From Streptomyces sp. 35G-GA-8 (GTDB lineage Bacteria > Actinomycetota > Actinomycetes > Streptomycetales > Streptomycetaceae): a stretch of DNA of 64,000 bases. A program made the translations under genes and the position numbers. The notes under the pieces were generated by a model that saw only the letters and a program-made list of their open reading frames with translations, had not been told where the DNA came from and ran no database searches. The stretch covers positions 291,145-355,144 of the forward strand of contig NZ_JAMHJQ010000007.1 in assembly GCF_023534745.1 (NCBI RefSeq), given 5' to 3'. Positions 31,827-40,894 of the stretch are shown here, one piece after another. Position 1 is the stretch's first letter. Each line of letters opens with the position of its first letter.

Positions 31827-32893
31827 TTCTCGGCCGCCCACCCTGCGTAGAAGAGCCCCAGACCCACGATGACGCACATGCCCTGGATGATCCAGAACCG
31901 CACCACCACAAGGACTTCGGACCACCCCTTGAGTTCGAAATGGTGCTGGAGCGGCGCCATCCGGAAGACGCGCTTGCCGGTCATCTTGAACGAACCGACC
32001 TGGATGACCACGGACATGGTGATCATCACGAACAGGCCGCCGAGGATGGCCATCAGGAACTCCGTACGGGAGCAGATCGCCAGACCGGCCAGCGCGCCGC
32101 CGAGCGCGAGCGAACCGGTGTCCCCCATGAAGATCTTGGCCGGTGAGGTGTTCCACCACAGGAAGCCGAAGCAGGAGCCCATCAGCGCCGAGGCGACGAC
32201 CGCGAGGTCCAGCGGATCCCGTACCTCGAAACAGGCGTTGGGGTTGGTCAGGGTCGTCGCGTTGGCACAGGACTCCTGGAACTGCCACAACCCGATGAAG
32301 GTGTACGCGCCGAAGACCATCACCGAGGCGCCGGTGGCGAGACCGTCGAGACCGTCCGTCAGGTTCACACCGTTGGACATCGCGAGAATCATGAACAGCG
32401 CCCAGACCACGAACAGCACCGGGCCGATCGACCAGCCGAAGTCCGTGACGAACGACAGCTTGGTGGAGGCGGGGGTGTTGCCGCGGTAGTCGGCGAACTG
32501 GAGCGACAGCACCGCGAAGGCGATACCGACGATCAGCTGGCCGGCCATCTTCGCCTTGGCCCGCAGGCCCAGCGACCGCTGCTTCACGATCTTGATGTAG
32601 TCGTCGAGGAACCCGACGAGCCCCATCCCGGCCATCAGGAACAGCACCAGCACACCCGAGAAGGTCGGGTCCTCACCGGTGATCACCTTCGCCAGGGCGT
32701 ACGCGATGAGCGTGGCCAGGATGAAGGCGATGCCGCCCATGGTGGGCGTGCCCTTCTTGCTGCCGTGCGTGCGCGGGCCGTCGTCCCGGATGAACTGCCC
32801 GTATCCCTTGCGGGCCAGGAGCTTGATCAGCAGCGGGGTGCCGATCAGGGTCAGGAAGAGCCCGATGGCTCCCGCGAAGAGGATCTGCCTCAT
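31823..32893 (-). CDS. mraY: MraY, phospho-MurNAc-pentapeptide translocase
   Basis: 356 residues with about ten membrane segments. Conserved cytoplasmic loops: [13 protein letters not shown] near residue 47, [20 protein letters not shown] (the DD pair), [15 protein letters not shown] and [14 protein letters not shown], then [11 protein letters not shown] near the C-terminus. Transfers phospho-MurNAc-pentapeptide to undecaprenyl phosphate, giving lipid I. Overlaps murF by ATGA upstream and murD by GTGA downstream. Confidence 0.99.
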   Translation of the reverse strand: MRQILFAGAIGLFLTLIGTPLLIKLLARKGYGQFIRDDGPRTHGSKKGTPTMGGIAFILATLIAYALAKVITGEDPTFSGVLVLFLMAGMGLVGFLDDYIKIVKQRSLGLRAKAKMAGQLIVGIAFAVLSLQFADYRGNTPASTKLSFVTDFGWSIGPVLFVVWALFMILAMSNGVNLTDGLDGLATGASVMVFGAYTFIGLWQFQESCANATTLTNPNACFEVRDPLDLAVVASALMGSCFGFLWWNTSPAKIFMGDTGSLALGGALAGLAICSRTEFLMAILGGLFVMITMSVVIQVGSFKMTGKRVFRMAPLQHHFELKGWSEVLVVVRFWIIQGMCVIVGLGLFYAGWAAEK

Positions 32894-34320
32894 CGGCCGG
32901 CGACCTCGCCCTCGGTGGCGTTCTCAAGCAGTGCCAGGGCGACTCGCTCAAGACCGACCGACCTCGAAGCCTTCACCAGCACGACGTCTCCCGGACGCAG
33001 TTCACTGCGCAACAGGTCGACCGCCGCCTGCGCGTCGGACACGTGCACCGACTCCTCACCCCACGAACCCTCGTTGTAAGCGCCCAATTGCAGCCAGGAC
33101 GCTTCCCTGCCCCCGACTGCCACGAGCTTGCTGACGTTGAGCCGGACGGCGAGCCGTCCGACCGCGTCGTGCTCGGCGAGCGATTCGTCACCCAGCTCGG
33201 CCATCAAGCCGAGCACCGCCCACGTACGGCCCCCCGTGGCCCGTGAGGCACCACCCATGGCGACCAGCGCGCGGAGCGCCGCTCTCATGGATTCCGGGTT
33301 CGCGTTGTAGGCGTCGTTGACGATCGTCACGCCGTCCGAGCGCTCGGTGACCTCCATACGCCAGCGGGAGAGGGTTCCCGCCTCGGAGAGCGCCACGGCG
33401 ATCTCGTCGACGGACATGCCCAACTCATGGGCGACGGCGGCCGCGGCGAGCGCGTTCGACACGTGGTGCTCACCGTACAGCCGCAGCGTCACGTCGCTGC
33501 ACCCGGAGGGTGTTCGAAGCCGGAAAGCGGGCTGTCCGGTCTCGGTGAGGCGGACGTTCTCTGCCCGTACGTCTGCTTCGTCTGACTCTCCGAACAGGAC
33601 GGTACGGGCCTTGGTGCGGGTGACCATCGCGCGGACGAGCGGGTCGTCGGCGTTGAGCACCGCCACCCCGCCCTCGGCCGCGGACGGCAGGGACTCGACC
33701 ATTTCCCCCTTGGCCTGGGCGATCTGCTCCCGGCCGCCGAACTCGCCGATGTGGGCGGTGCCGACGTTCAGGACGAGACCGATGCGGGGCGGGACGAGTC
33801 CGGTGAGGTAGCGGATGTCGCCGATGTAGCGCGCGCCCATTTCGAGGACGAGGTAGCGGGTGTCCTCGACCGCCCGCAGAGCGGTCACCGGCAGGCCGAT
33901 CTCATTGTTGAGATTGCCCTCCGGCCAGATCGTGGGCGCGCTGCGCTGGAGCAGCTGGGCGATGAGGTCCTTGGTGCTGGTCTTGCCGGCCGAGCCGGTC
34001 AGCGCGACGGTGGTGGCGCCGAGGCGCTCCACGACGGTACGGGCGAGGGCGCCGAGGGCGCGTACGACGTCGTCCACGACGATCGCGGGCACCCCGACGG
34101 GGCGGGTGGCCAGTACGGCCACCGCGCCCGCCTCGACGGCGCCGCGCGCGTAGTCGTGGCCGTCGACGCGCTCTCCGGCGAAGGCGGCGAACAGGCTGCC
34201 GGTCTCCACCGCGCGGGAGTCGTAGACGACGGATCCGGTGACGCGGACGGCCGGATCCGGTATGTCGTGCGGCTGCCCGCCGACGATGGCGGCGATCTCG
34301 GCGAGAGAGAGGGCGATCAC
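32890..34320 (-). CDS. murF: MurF, UDP-MurNAc-tripeptide:D-Ala-D-Ala ligase
   Basis: 476 residues. P-loop [20 protein letters not shown] (about residue 110), [38 protein letters not shown], and the C-terminal domain with [17 protein letters not shown]. Adds D-Ala-D-Ala to UDP-MurNAc-tripeptide. The GTG at 34320 has AGGGA 8 nt upstream and begins [18 protein letters not shown], the expected family N-terminus; the longer frame upstream is a murE shadow. Starts 4 bp after the murE stop. Confidence 0.97.
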   Translation of the reverse strand: MIALSLAEIAAIVGGQPHDIPDPAVRVTGSVVYDSRAVETGSLFAAFAGERVDGHDYARGAVEAGAVAVLATRPVGVPAIVVDDVVRALGALARTVVERLGATTVALTGSAGKTSTKDLIAQLLQRSAPTIWPEGNLNNEIGLPVTALRAVEDTRYLVLEMGARYIGDIRYLTGLVPPRIGLVLNVGTAHIGEFGGREQIAQAKGEMVESLPSAAEGGVAVLNADDPLVRAMVTRTKARTVLFGESDEADVRAENVRLTETGQPAFRLRTPSGCSDVTLRLYGEHHVSNALAAAAVAHELGMSVDEIAVALSEAGTLSRWRMEVTERSDGVTIVNDAYNANPESMRAALRALVAMGGASRATGGRTWAVLGLMAELGDESLAEHDAVGRLAVRLNVSKLVAVGGREASWLQLGAYNEGSWGEESVHVSDAQAAVDLLRSELRPGDVVLVKASRSVGLERVALALLENATEGEVAGR

Positions 34321-34324
34321 TGGG

Positions 34325-36067
34325 TCATCCCTGACTGTTGTTCTCGTGACGGTGCTCATGGCCGGGCTCACGGCCCGGCCGGTGGCGGAGGGAGCGCTCG
34401 ATGGCCTCGCGCAGGACCCGACGGTCGTCGAAGGCGCGTACCACCCCGGCGATGTCCTGGCCCTGCTCATGCCCCTTGCCCGCGACCAGTACGGTGTCGT
34501 CGTCCTCGGCCAGCGCCACCGCGGCGGCGATGGCGGAGGCCCGGTCGGCGTCGACCAGGACGTCCCCGCGCTCATGGATCGGCACCTCCGCGGCGCCCGC
34601 GAGCATGGCGGCGAGGATGGCGAGCGGGTCCTCGCCACGCGGGTTGTCGGAGGTCAGTACGGCGGTGTCGGCGAGCCGGGCCGCCGCCGCGCCCATCGGG
34701 CCGCGCTTGTTCCTGTCGCGGTCGCCGCCGCAGCCGAGGACGATGTGCACCTTGCCCTTGGTGACCTTGCGCAGCGAGCGCAGGACCGATTCGACGGCGT
34801 CCGTCTTGTGGGCGTAGTCGACGACGGCGAGATACGGCTGACCCGCCTCCACCCGCTCCAGCCGGCCCGGCACACCGGGGACGGCGGCGATCCCGTCGGC
34901 CGCGGTGTGCGGGTCGATCCCGGCGACGGCGAGGGTGACGATCGCGGCCAGGGTGTTGGCGACATTGAACGGTCCCGGCAGCGGTGCCTCGGCCCGTACC
35001 CGCTCGCCCTTGGGGCCGATCGCGGTGAAGGTGGACCCGTGCGAGCCGACCTCGACGTCCTCGGCGCGCCAGTCGGCGTCCGGGTGGCCCTCCGCCGAGA
35101 ACGTGATGACCGGGACGGTCGCCTCCGAGACGAGCCGGCGGCCGTACTCGTCGTCGAAGTTCACGACGCCGATCCTGCTGCGCTCCGGGGTGAAGAGCCG
35201 CGCCTTCGCCTGGAAGTAGTCCTCCATGCCGGAGTGGAACTCCATGTGCTCCGGGCTGAGGTTGTTGAAGACGGCGACATCGAACACACAGCCGTCGACC
35301 CGGCCGAGCACCAGGGCGTGGCTGGAGACCTCCATCGCGACGGATTCGACACCGCGCTCGCGCATGACGGCGAAGAGCGCCTGGAGGTCGGTGGCCTCGG
35401 GGGTGGTGCGCTCCGACTTGATGCGCTCGTCCCCGATGCGCATCTCGACGGTGCCGATCAGACCGGTACGGCGGCCGGCGCCGCGCAGTCCGCCCTCGAT
35501 GAGATACGCGGTGGTGGTCTTGCCTGAGGTGCCGGTGATCCCGATCTGAAGGAGATCCCTGCCGGGGTGTCCGTAGATCTCGGCCGCGAGCTGTCCCATA
35601 CGGCCGCGCGGGTCCGGCACGACCAGGACCGGCAGGCCGGTGGCGGCGGCGCGCTCGGCGCCCGCCGGGTCCGTCAGGATCGCGGCGGCCCCGAGGTCGG
35701 CGGCCTGGGCGGCGAAGTCGGCGCCGTGGAAGCGGGCGCCGGGGAGTGCGGCGTACACGTCACCCGGGCGTACGGCGCGCGAATCGTGGGTGATGCCGGT
35801 CGCTTCCCCGGGGCCCCTCACCTCCCCCGGATCCGGTGCCTCGGCGCCCAGCCGGGCCGCCAGCTCCGCGAGGGAGGTCGGGCGTACCCGGTCCGGACGG
35901 GGCGTCCCCGGATGGTTCACAGGGGCGTCCTTCGGGGTGGTTCGGTACTGATCAGCTTGTGGCACGGCGGTGAGCGTACCGGGCTCCGCGGGCCCTGAGC
36001 CACGTGAGGGGGACTGGTGCGCGGGGGGTTCCGGGTGGTTCCCGGAATCGGGGGTGATGGTTGTCAC
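34325..36067 (-). CDS. murE: MurE, UDP-MurNAc-L-Ala-D-Glu:diaminopimelate ligase
   Basis: About 580 residues. P-loop GITGTSGKTTTAYLIEGGL, GTVEMRIGDERIKSERTTPEATDLQ, VFNNLSPEHMEFHSGMEDYF and the diaminopimelate-specific motif DNPRGEDP are present; DNPR marks the DAP-adding enzyme (LL-DAP in Streptomyces walls). The N-terminus has about 70 extra disordered residues rich in Pro, Thr and Asp. Start choice is uncertain: the GTG at 36067 has AGGGA 9 nt upstream; GTG 36088 overlaps the ftsI stop but lacks a ribosome site; GTG 35920 with GAAGGA would give a more usual ~530-residue protein. All give an intact enzyme. Confidence 0.95.
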   Translation of the reverse strand: MTTITPDSGNHPEPPAHQSPSRGSGPAEPGTLTAVPQADQYRTTPKDAPVNHPGTPRPDRVRPTSLAELAARLGAEAPDPGEVRGPGEATGITHDSRAVRPGDVYAALPGARFHGADFAAQAADLGAAAILTDPAGAERAAATGLPVLVVPDPRGRMGQLAAEIYGHPGRDLLQIGITGTSGKTTTAYLIEGGLRGAGRRTGLIGTVEMRIGDERIKSERTTPEATDLQALFAVMRERGVESVAMEVSSHALVLGRVDGCVFDVAVFNNLSPEHMEFHSGMEDYFQAKARLFTPERSRIGVVNFDDEYGRRLVSEATVPVITFSAEGHPDADWRAEDVEVGSHGSTFTAIGPKGERVRAEAPLPGPFNVANTLAAIVTLAVAGIDPHTAADGIAAVPGVPGRLERVEAGQPYLAVVDYAHKTDAVESVLRSLRKVTKGKVHIVLGCGGDRDRNKRGPMGAAAARLADTAVLTSDNPRGEDPLAILAAMLAGAAEVPIHERGDVLVDADRASAIAAAVALAEDDDTVLVAGKGHEQGQDIAGVVRAFDDRRVLREAIERSLRHRPGREPGHEHRHENNSQG

Positions 36068-36084
36068 TGGGGCTTTCCCTGGGG

Positions 36085-38058
36085 TCACTCGCCGGGTTTG
36101 AAGGTGACCGGCAGCCGGGCGGGTTTACTGCCGGTCGGTTCGACCTGCAGGGTCTTGAGAGCGAACTCCATGACCTTCTTGTAGATGGGTCCGCAGATCT
36201 GTCCGCCGAAGTAGCTGCCCTTGGTGGGGTTCTGAATGGCGCAGTAGACGGTGATCTGCGGGTCGTCGGCGGGCGCGAAGCCGGCGAAGGAGGCGGTGTA
36301 GCCCTTGTAGACGCCGAGCTTCGGGTCGACCCGGTTGGCCGTACCCGTCTTGCCCGCGACGCGGTAGCCGGGGATGGCGGCCTTGGTGCCGGTCCCCTCC
36401 TCGTTGCCGACGACCGACTCCAGCATGGTGGCGACCGTCTTGGCGGTCCGCTCGCTCACCACGCGGGTCTTCTTGGGCGCGGGGGCGGCGGTGAAGCGGC
36501 CGTCGGGGCCTTGGGTGCCGCGGACCAGGGTGGGTTCGATCCGTACGCCACCGTTGGCGATGGTCGAGTAGACCGAGGCGGCCTGCATCGCGTTCAGGGA
36601 GAGTCCCTGGCCGAAGGGGATCGTGTACTGCTGTGAGGTGGACCAGTCCTGCGGCTCGGCCAGGATGCCCTGGGTTTCGCCGGGATAGCCGAGACCGGTG
36701 GGCCGGCCGATGCCGAACTTGCTCAGATACGAGTGGAGGACCTTGTTGGCCTCGGGCTGTGTCCTGCCGAGCTGGCCGGTCGCCAGGATGGTGCCGATGT
36801 TGCTGGACTTGGCGAGGACGCCGTTGAGGGTCAGGTTCCAGGTGGGGTGGTCGATGTCGTCCTTGAAGAGCCGGTCCCCGCGGTGCAGCCGGTTCGGGAC
36901 CACCACATGGGTGGCGGGGGTGGCCACCTCCTCCTCCAGTACGGCGGCCATCGACATGACCTTGCTGGTGGAGCCGGGCTCGTACACGTCCTGGAGGGCC
37001 GCGTTGCCCATGGCGGCGGCGTTGGCGGCGGAGACGTCGTTGGGGTCGAAGCCGGGGGCGTTGGCCATGGCGAGCACCTCGCCCGTCCGGGTGTTCTGGA
37101 CCACCACATAGCCGCGGTCCGCCTTGGACTCCTTCACCTGGTCGGTGATGGCCTGCTGGGCGGCCCACTGGATGTCCCGGTCGATGGTCAGCTCGATGTC
37201 GGAGCCGGGCACGGCGGGGGTCTCGTGGGAGCTGGCGGTGGGGACGCGGCGGCCTCCCGACTGGGCGTAGGTGACCTTTCCGTCCTCGCCTGCCAGCTGC
37301 TTGTCCAGCATGGATTCGACACCGCCCGCGCCGCGGCCCGCGGCGTTGACGTACCCCAGTATCCCGGCGGCGAGATCGCCGTTGGGGTACACGCGCTTGC
37401 TGCTGGCCTCCTGGAGGACGCCCGACAGCACACTGACGACGGTGGCCTTCCCCTTGGACGCCCTGCTCGCCTTGCTCGCCTTCTCGGCGAGTACGCGCTT
37501 GAGGTCCTTGATCTGGTTCCAGACCTGCGGGGTCTGGCGGCGTGCCAGCACGGTGTAGCGGGGAGAGTCGGGGGTCCTGAGCTTCTTCACGATGTCGGCG
37601 CTCTGCGCCCCCAGGATCGGGGCGAGCAGCGCGGCGGCCTGTTCGGGGGCGTCCGGGACCTTGGTGAAGTCGGCGGTGAACATCGACGGGTCGGCGGTGA
37701 TGTCGTACGCGTCGACGCTGGTGGCGAGGGCGATCCCGGAGCGGTCGGTGATCTTCCCGCGCTCGGCCGCGATCGTGTGGCTGAGGTAGCGGCTCTTCTC
37801 CGCCTTGGCGGCGTACGCGCTGGCGTCGATCGCCTGCACCTGGAGGAGCCGTACGACGAACGCCAGCATGACGAGGGTCAGTCCGAGGCTGACCAGCCGC
37901 AGCCGTGGGCGGGGGCTGCCGAGCCTGATCTGCCGCGAGGAACGGGACCCGGGCGGCGGGCGGCGCGCGGCGGGCCGGGACGCGGGGCGGGACCGTCCGT
38001 CGTTCCCGGAGCGCGCGGGCTTGGGCACCCGGCGGCGCGGGGGTTCCTGGGAGGGCAC
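36085..38058 (-). CDS. ftsI: FtsI (PBP3), septal peptidoglycan transpeptidase
   Basis: 657 residues, class B penicillin-binding protein. A basic Pro/Arg-rich cytoplasmic tail (1-52) is followed by one membrane segment (about 55-73), the PBP dimer domain (AAERGKITDRSGIALATSVDAYDITADP) and the transpeptidase domain. Active-site motifs by position: STSK with Ser363, SSN starting at Ser418, and KTG at Lys570. Cross-links septal wall with FtsW and is a beta-lactam target. GTG at 38058 with AGGTGA upstream, 4 bp after the ftsL stop. The longer open frame is an ftsL shadow. Confidence 0.97.
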   Translation of the reverse strand: MPSQEPPRRRVPKPARSGNDGRSRPASRPAARRPPPGSRSSRQIRLGSPRPRLRLVSLGLTLVMLAFVVRLLQVQAIDASAYAAKAEKSRYLSHTIAAERGKITDRSGIALATSVDAYDITADPSMFTADFTKVPDAPEQAAALLAPILGAQSADIVKKLRTPDSPRYTVLARRQTPQVWNQIKDLKRVLAEKASKASRASKGKATVVSVLSGVLQEASSKRVYPNGDLAAGILGYVNAAGRGAGGVESMLDKQLAGEDGKVTYAQSGGRRVPTASSHETPAVPGSDIELTIDRDIQWAAQQAITDQVKESKADRGYVVVQNTRTGEVLAMANAPGFDPNDVSAANAAAMGNAALQDVYEPGSTSKVMSMAAVLEEEVATPATHVVVPNRLHRGDRLFKDDIDHPTWNLTLNGVLAKSSNIGTILATGQLGRTQPEANKVLHSYLSKFGIGRPTGLGYPGETQGILAEPQDWSTSQQYTIPFGQGLSLNAMQAASVYSTIANGGVRIEPTLVRGTQGPDGRFTAAPAPKKTRVVSERTAKTVATMLESVVGNEEGTGTKAAIPGYRVAGKTGTANRVDPKLGVYKGYTASFAGFAPADDPQITVYCAIQNPTKGSYFGGQICGPIYKKVMEFALKTLQVEPTGSKPARLPVTFKPGE

Positions 38059-38062
38059 TGGG

Positions 38063-38653
38063 TCACCTGCCGGGGGTCGTCGGGGCCGGCGTGCCGGATG
38101 CCGGTACGGGGACCGGCTCGGGGGTCTCGCGCGCGGTGAGGGAGGGGAACGTCGAGGGGAACGGGAGCGGGGACGGGGCGGCCGTGTCGGAGGGCGCGGG
38201 CAGCAGCGACGGGACCTCCGCGGGCGTGCCCTCCTCCATGGGGGAGGGCTGTCCCTGCGACTGGGCCGACGGCTGGGCGGAGGGCGACGCCCCGGCGCCG
38301 GGCACGCCGCGGACCGTACCGTCCGGATTGAGGAATGCGGGGCTGCCGCCGGGCACCATGCCCAGCTCACGGGCGCGCCGCTCCAGGGCGTTCGGCGCGG
38401 AGCGGTCGTCCACGTCCCGTTGGAGTGCCTGCTCCTCGTCGGTGAGGTCGGTCGTCCGCTTCTTGAGTTCGCTCAGCTGGAACGAGCCCTCGTTGAGGGA
38501 GGAGTTCAGCAGCAGCAGGGTGATCAGCCCGCCGCCGAGGAGCAGCACGACCAGCAGGACGAAGGGGGTGCGCGCCGCCGAACTTGTGCCGGAGGGCATC
38601 AGCTGGGCGAGCCGCGCGGCCCGCCCCCTCAACTGCTTGGCCGGTCCGCTCAC
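38063..38653 (-). CDS. ftsL: FtsL-like septum formation protein
   Basis: 196 residues: basic N-terminus, one membrane segment (about 30-49, [20 protein letters not shown]), then a short coiled coil ([26 protein letters not shown]) with leucine spacing as in FtsL/DivIC proteins, and a long Pro/Ser/Ala/Thr-rich tail. Position between rsmH and ftsI is the standard place of ftsL and supports the call, as sequence conservation is low in this family. FtsL bridges FtsQ and FtsI/FtsW. The GTG overlaps the rsmH stop (GTGA). The long C-terminal tail is typical of streptomycetes. Confidence 0.9.
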   Translation of the reverse strand: MSGPAKQLRGRAARLAQLMPSGTSSAARTPFVLLVVLLLGGGLITLLLLNSSLNEGSFQLSELKKRTTDLTDEEQALQRDVDDRSAPNALERRARELGMVPGGSPAFLNPDGTVRGVPGAGASPSAQPSAQSQGQPSPMEEGTPAEVPSLLPAPSDTAAPSPLPFPSTFPSLTARETPEPVPVPASGTPAPTTPGR

Positions 38654-39606
38654 AGAGCGTCCTCCCGGATCCGCTGCGCCCCCCGCAGCCGCGCCGGAGC
38701 CGCGCGGCGGTTCTCCGCGATCTCTTCCTCCGTGGGCAGTTCGGCGCCGCGAGTGAGGAGCCTCAGCCGGGGCTGGTAGCGCTCGGGTACGACGGGCAGG
38801 CCGGGCGGCGCGGTGTTGGTGGCCCCGGCCGCGAAGACCTGCTTGACGAGGCGGTCCTCCAGCGAGTGGTACGAGAGGACGGCGATCCGGCCGCCGACGG
38901 CGAGGGATGTCACGGCGGCCGGAATGGCCCGCTCCAGGACGGACAGCTCGCCGTTGACCTCGATACGCAGGGCCTGGAAGGTGCGCTTGGCGGGGTTGCC
39001 GCCGGTGCGCTTGGCGGCCTGCGGGAGGGCGTCGCGGATCAGTTCGACCAGCCGGGCGCTGTGCGAGAAGGGCTCCTTCTCGCGCTCCCTGACCACCGCG
39101 GAGACGATCCGCTTGGCCTGCTTCTCCTCGCCGTACGCGCGCAGGATCCGGACCAGCTCGCCGGGCGGGTAGGTGTTGAGGACCTCGGCGGCGCTGACTC
39201 CGGACGACTGGTCCATGCGCATGTCGAGGGGGGAGTCCTGGGCGTAGGCGAACCCGCGCTCGGCCTCGTCCAGTTGCATCGAGGAGACGCCGAGGTCGAA
39301 GAGCACGCCCTGGACGCGGGGGATCTCCAGCCGGGCGAGCACGTCGGGCAGTTCGTCGTAGACCGCGTGGACGAGGGTGGCGCGGTGGCCGAACGGGGCG
39401 AGCCGTTCGCCGGAGAGCCGCAGCGCCTCCTGGTCGCGGTCGAGCGCGACCAGCCGTGCGGCGGGGAACGTGGAGAGCAGGGCCTCACTGTGTCCGCCGA
39501 GACCGAGGGTGCAGTCGACCACGACCGCGCCGGGCTCGGCGAGAGCCGGGGCCAGCAGGTCGAGGCACCGCTGGAGCATCACGGGAACATGGCGGACCTG
39601 ATTCAC
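38650..39606 (-). CDS. rsmH: RsmH (MraW), 16S rRNA C1402 N4-methyltransferase
   Basis: 318 residues, SAM-dependent. The SAM site is [20 protein letters not shown]; family motifs are [45 protein letters not shown] and [17 protein letters not shown]. Methylates C1402 of 16S rRNA in the decoding centre. First gene of the dcw block here; there is no mraZ upstream within the window. GTG start with GAGGGG 7 nt upstream, 305 bp downstream of the predicted promoter -10. Confidence 0.97.
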   Translation of the reverse strand: MNQVRHVPVMLQRCLDLLAPALAEPGAVVVDCTLGLGGHSEALLSTFPAARLVALDRDQEALRLSGERLAPFGHRATLVHAVYDELPDVLARLEIPRVQGVLFDLGVSSMQLDEAERGFAYAQDSPLDMRMDQSSGVSAAEVLNTYPPGELVRILRAYGEEKQAKRIVSAVVREREKEPFSHSARLVELIRDALPQAAKRTGGNPAKRTFQALRIEVNGELSVLERAIPAAVTSLAVGGRIAVLSYHSLEDRLVKQVFAAGATNTAPPGLPVVPERYQPRLRLLTRGAELPTEEEIAENRRAAPARLRGAQRIREDAL

Positions 39607-39884
39607 ACGGACCCCTCGCGGCGTGCGCGGCCTTCATGAAGGCCGTGGGCCCGGGGGGCGTCCGTACGACGTTCCGCGGGCGCGCGGCTCTCCATGACTC
39701 GCTCGCTGCGCTCGCTCATGCGCCCTCTCAGATCCGGCGCGGCCGTACGTACCGCCGGGTCCCCGCCCGCTCAGAAGGGGAGGTGGTCCGCCGGCGCCGG
39801 AAGAGGCGTCGACCGACCGCCGAGCGGGAGGAGGCCGAGCCGCACGTACGCCGCGACATGCGGGAATATTGTGGTGGGTTCGGA

Positions 39885-39904
39885 ATGTGTCCGGGATGTG
39901 TCCG
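39885..39904. promoter_or_regulatory. Direct repeat ATGTGTCCG x2, possible dcw operator
   Basis: ATGTGTCCG at 39885-39893 and 39896-39904, an 11-bp period, lying about 8-27 bp downstream of the expected dcw transcription start. A protein bound there could block or pause transcription. No regulator identified. Confidence 0.45.
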
Positions 39905-39917
39905 TGAACTTCGCGTC

Positions 39918-39945
39918 ACTTTAGTCCACTCGTCCTTCCGGTCAA
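39918..39945 (-). promoter_or_regulatory. Predicted vegetative promoter of the dcw cluster
   Basis: On the minus strand, -35 TTGACC (39945-39940), 16-bp spacer, -10 TAAAGT (39923-39918), a good HrdB-type match. It would give a leader of about 300 nt before rsmH. The 514-bp gap 39607-40120 otherwise shows only low-scoring shadow frames. Confidence 0.7.
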
Positions 39946-40107
39946 TCAACCGGTCAGCGCGTCGCGCGGGTCACTCACCACAAGACCATAAACAGCACAA
40001 TTCACCCACTCGGCCTCGCCGGACTCACCCGTGTGGGTTAGCTCACACCAGGCCACGTTGACGTTCTTTGTCCCCTCCCACAGCGGGCTTCACGGCGCGG
40101 CGACGAC

Positions 40108-40113
40108 TACCGT
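40108..40113 (+). promoter_or_regulatory. Possible -10 element of the carbonic anhydrase gene (leaderless)
   Basis: TACCGT ends 7 nt before the ATG at 40121. There is no clear ribosome site and no convincing -35. Confidence 0.35.
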
Positions 40114-40120
40114 CATAGGT

Positions 40121-40684
40121 ATGTCGACTTCCGCACACTCCCCCGCAGAGCCCGTTCCGGCTCCCGCCGGCGCGGCCCGCACCGGCGGGACGGTCACCGA
40201 CCGGCTCATCGACGCCAACCTCCTCTACGCCGCCGGGTTCAACGACCCCGGCATGGACGCGCGCCCCGTACTGCGGGTCGCCGTGGTCGCCTGCATGGAC
40301 GCCAGGCTCGACCTGCACGGCGCGCTCGGGCTCTCCCTGGGCGACTGCCACACCATCCGCAACGCGGGCGGTGTAGTCACCGACGACGTCATCCGCTCCC
40401 TGACCATCAGCCAGCGGGCGCTGGGCACGCGCAGCGTCGTGCTGATCCATCACACCGGCTGCGGCCTGGAAAGCCTGACCGAGGAGTTCCGGCACGACCT
40501 GGAAATGGAGGTGGGACAGCGGCCCGCCTGGGCCGTGGAGGCCTTCCGCGATGTCGATCAGGACGTACGGCAGTCGATGCGGCGAGTAAGGACCTCGCCC
40601 TTCCTGCCGCACACCGACGATGTCCGCGGTTTCGTCTTCGACGTGAAGACGGGCCTGCTGCGGGAGATCGACACCGACGCCTGA
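40121..40684 (+). CDS. Beta-class carbonic anhydrase
   Basis: 187 residues. The zinc and catalytic residues follow the beta-CA pattern: VAVVACMDARLD (first Cys with the Asp-Arg dyad), IRNAGGVVTDDVIRSL, and VLIHHTGCGLESL (His and second Cys). It interconverts CO2 and bicarbonate, feeding carboxylases and pH control. The first ~25 residues are Pro/Ala-rich and may be disordered. No Shine-Dalgarno; a -10 hexamer 7 nt upstream suggests a leaderless mRNA. Divergent from the dcw cluster; a strong hairpin lies between it and the moxR operon. Confidence 0.93.
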   Translation: MSTSAHSPAEPVPAPAGAARTGGTVTDRLIDANLLYAAGFNDPGMDARPVLRVAVVACMDARLDLHGALGLSLGDCHTIRNAGGVVTDDVIRSLTISQRALGTRSVVLIHHTGCGLESLTEEFRHDLEMEVGQRPAWAVEAFRDVDQDVRQSMRRVRTSPFLPHTDDVRGFVFDVKTGLLREIDTDA

Positions 40685-40743
40685 GCGCCACCGTCGGACA
40701 GGTCATCACGAGATAACCAGCAAACCCGACATATCGCGCCCAC

Positions 40744-40752
40744 TTATCCACA
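40744..40752 (+). other. Exact TTATCCACA DnaA-box sequence
   Basis: A perfect match to the classical 9-bp DnaA box in the carbonic anhydrase-moxR spacer. An AT-rich 9-mer like this should be rare by chance in such GC-rich DNA. It is a single box, so not an origin; it may be a DnaA-binding regulatory or titration site, or chance. Confidence 0.4.
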
Positions 40753-40794
40753 GGCGGATGACACGAAGCGGTAACGGCAACAACAATGCGTGTG

Positions 40795-40829
40795 GGACAC
40801 CGTTCCGGAGCCATCCGGAAACGGTGTCC
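40795..40829. terminator. Large hairpin between carbonic anhydrase and moxR
   Basis: GGACACCGTTCCGGA (40795-40809) and TCCGGAAACGGTGTCC (40814-40829) pair with one bulged base around a GCCA loop. It lies 111 bp after the carbonic anhydrase stop and 65 bp before the moxR start, so it is a terminator or possibly an attenuator. Confidence 0.7.
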
Positions 40830-40894
40830 GTGTTTCGGGGTGGGCCGGGCCGTCTGATGAGCATCGGCCCGAGGAAAGGGCCGAGGAGGGCCGG

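Noticed and set aside
39607-40120. A small gene (for example mraZ) upstream of rsmH
   Set aside because: The frames here are Arg/Ser-rich shadows without a ribosome site or MraZ/AbrB-like motifs.
40744-40752. DnaA box as part of a replication origin
   Set aside because: Only one box is present, with no AT-rich unwinding region and no dnaA/dnaN nearby.
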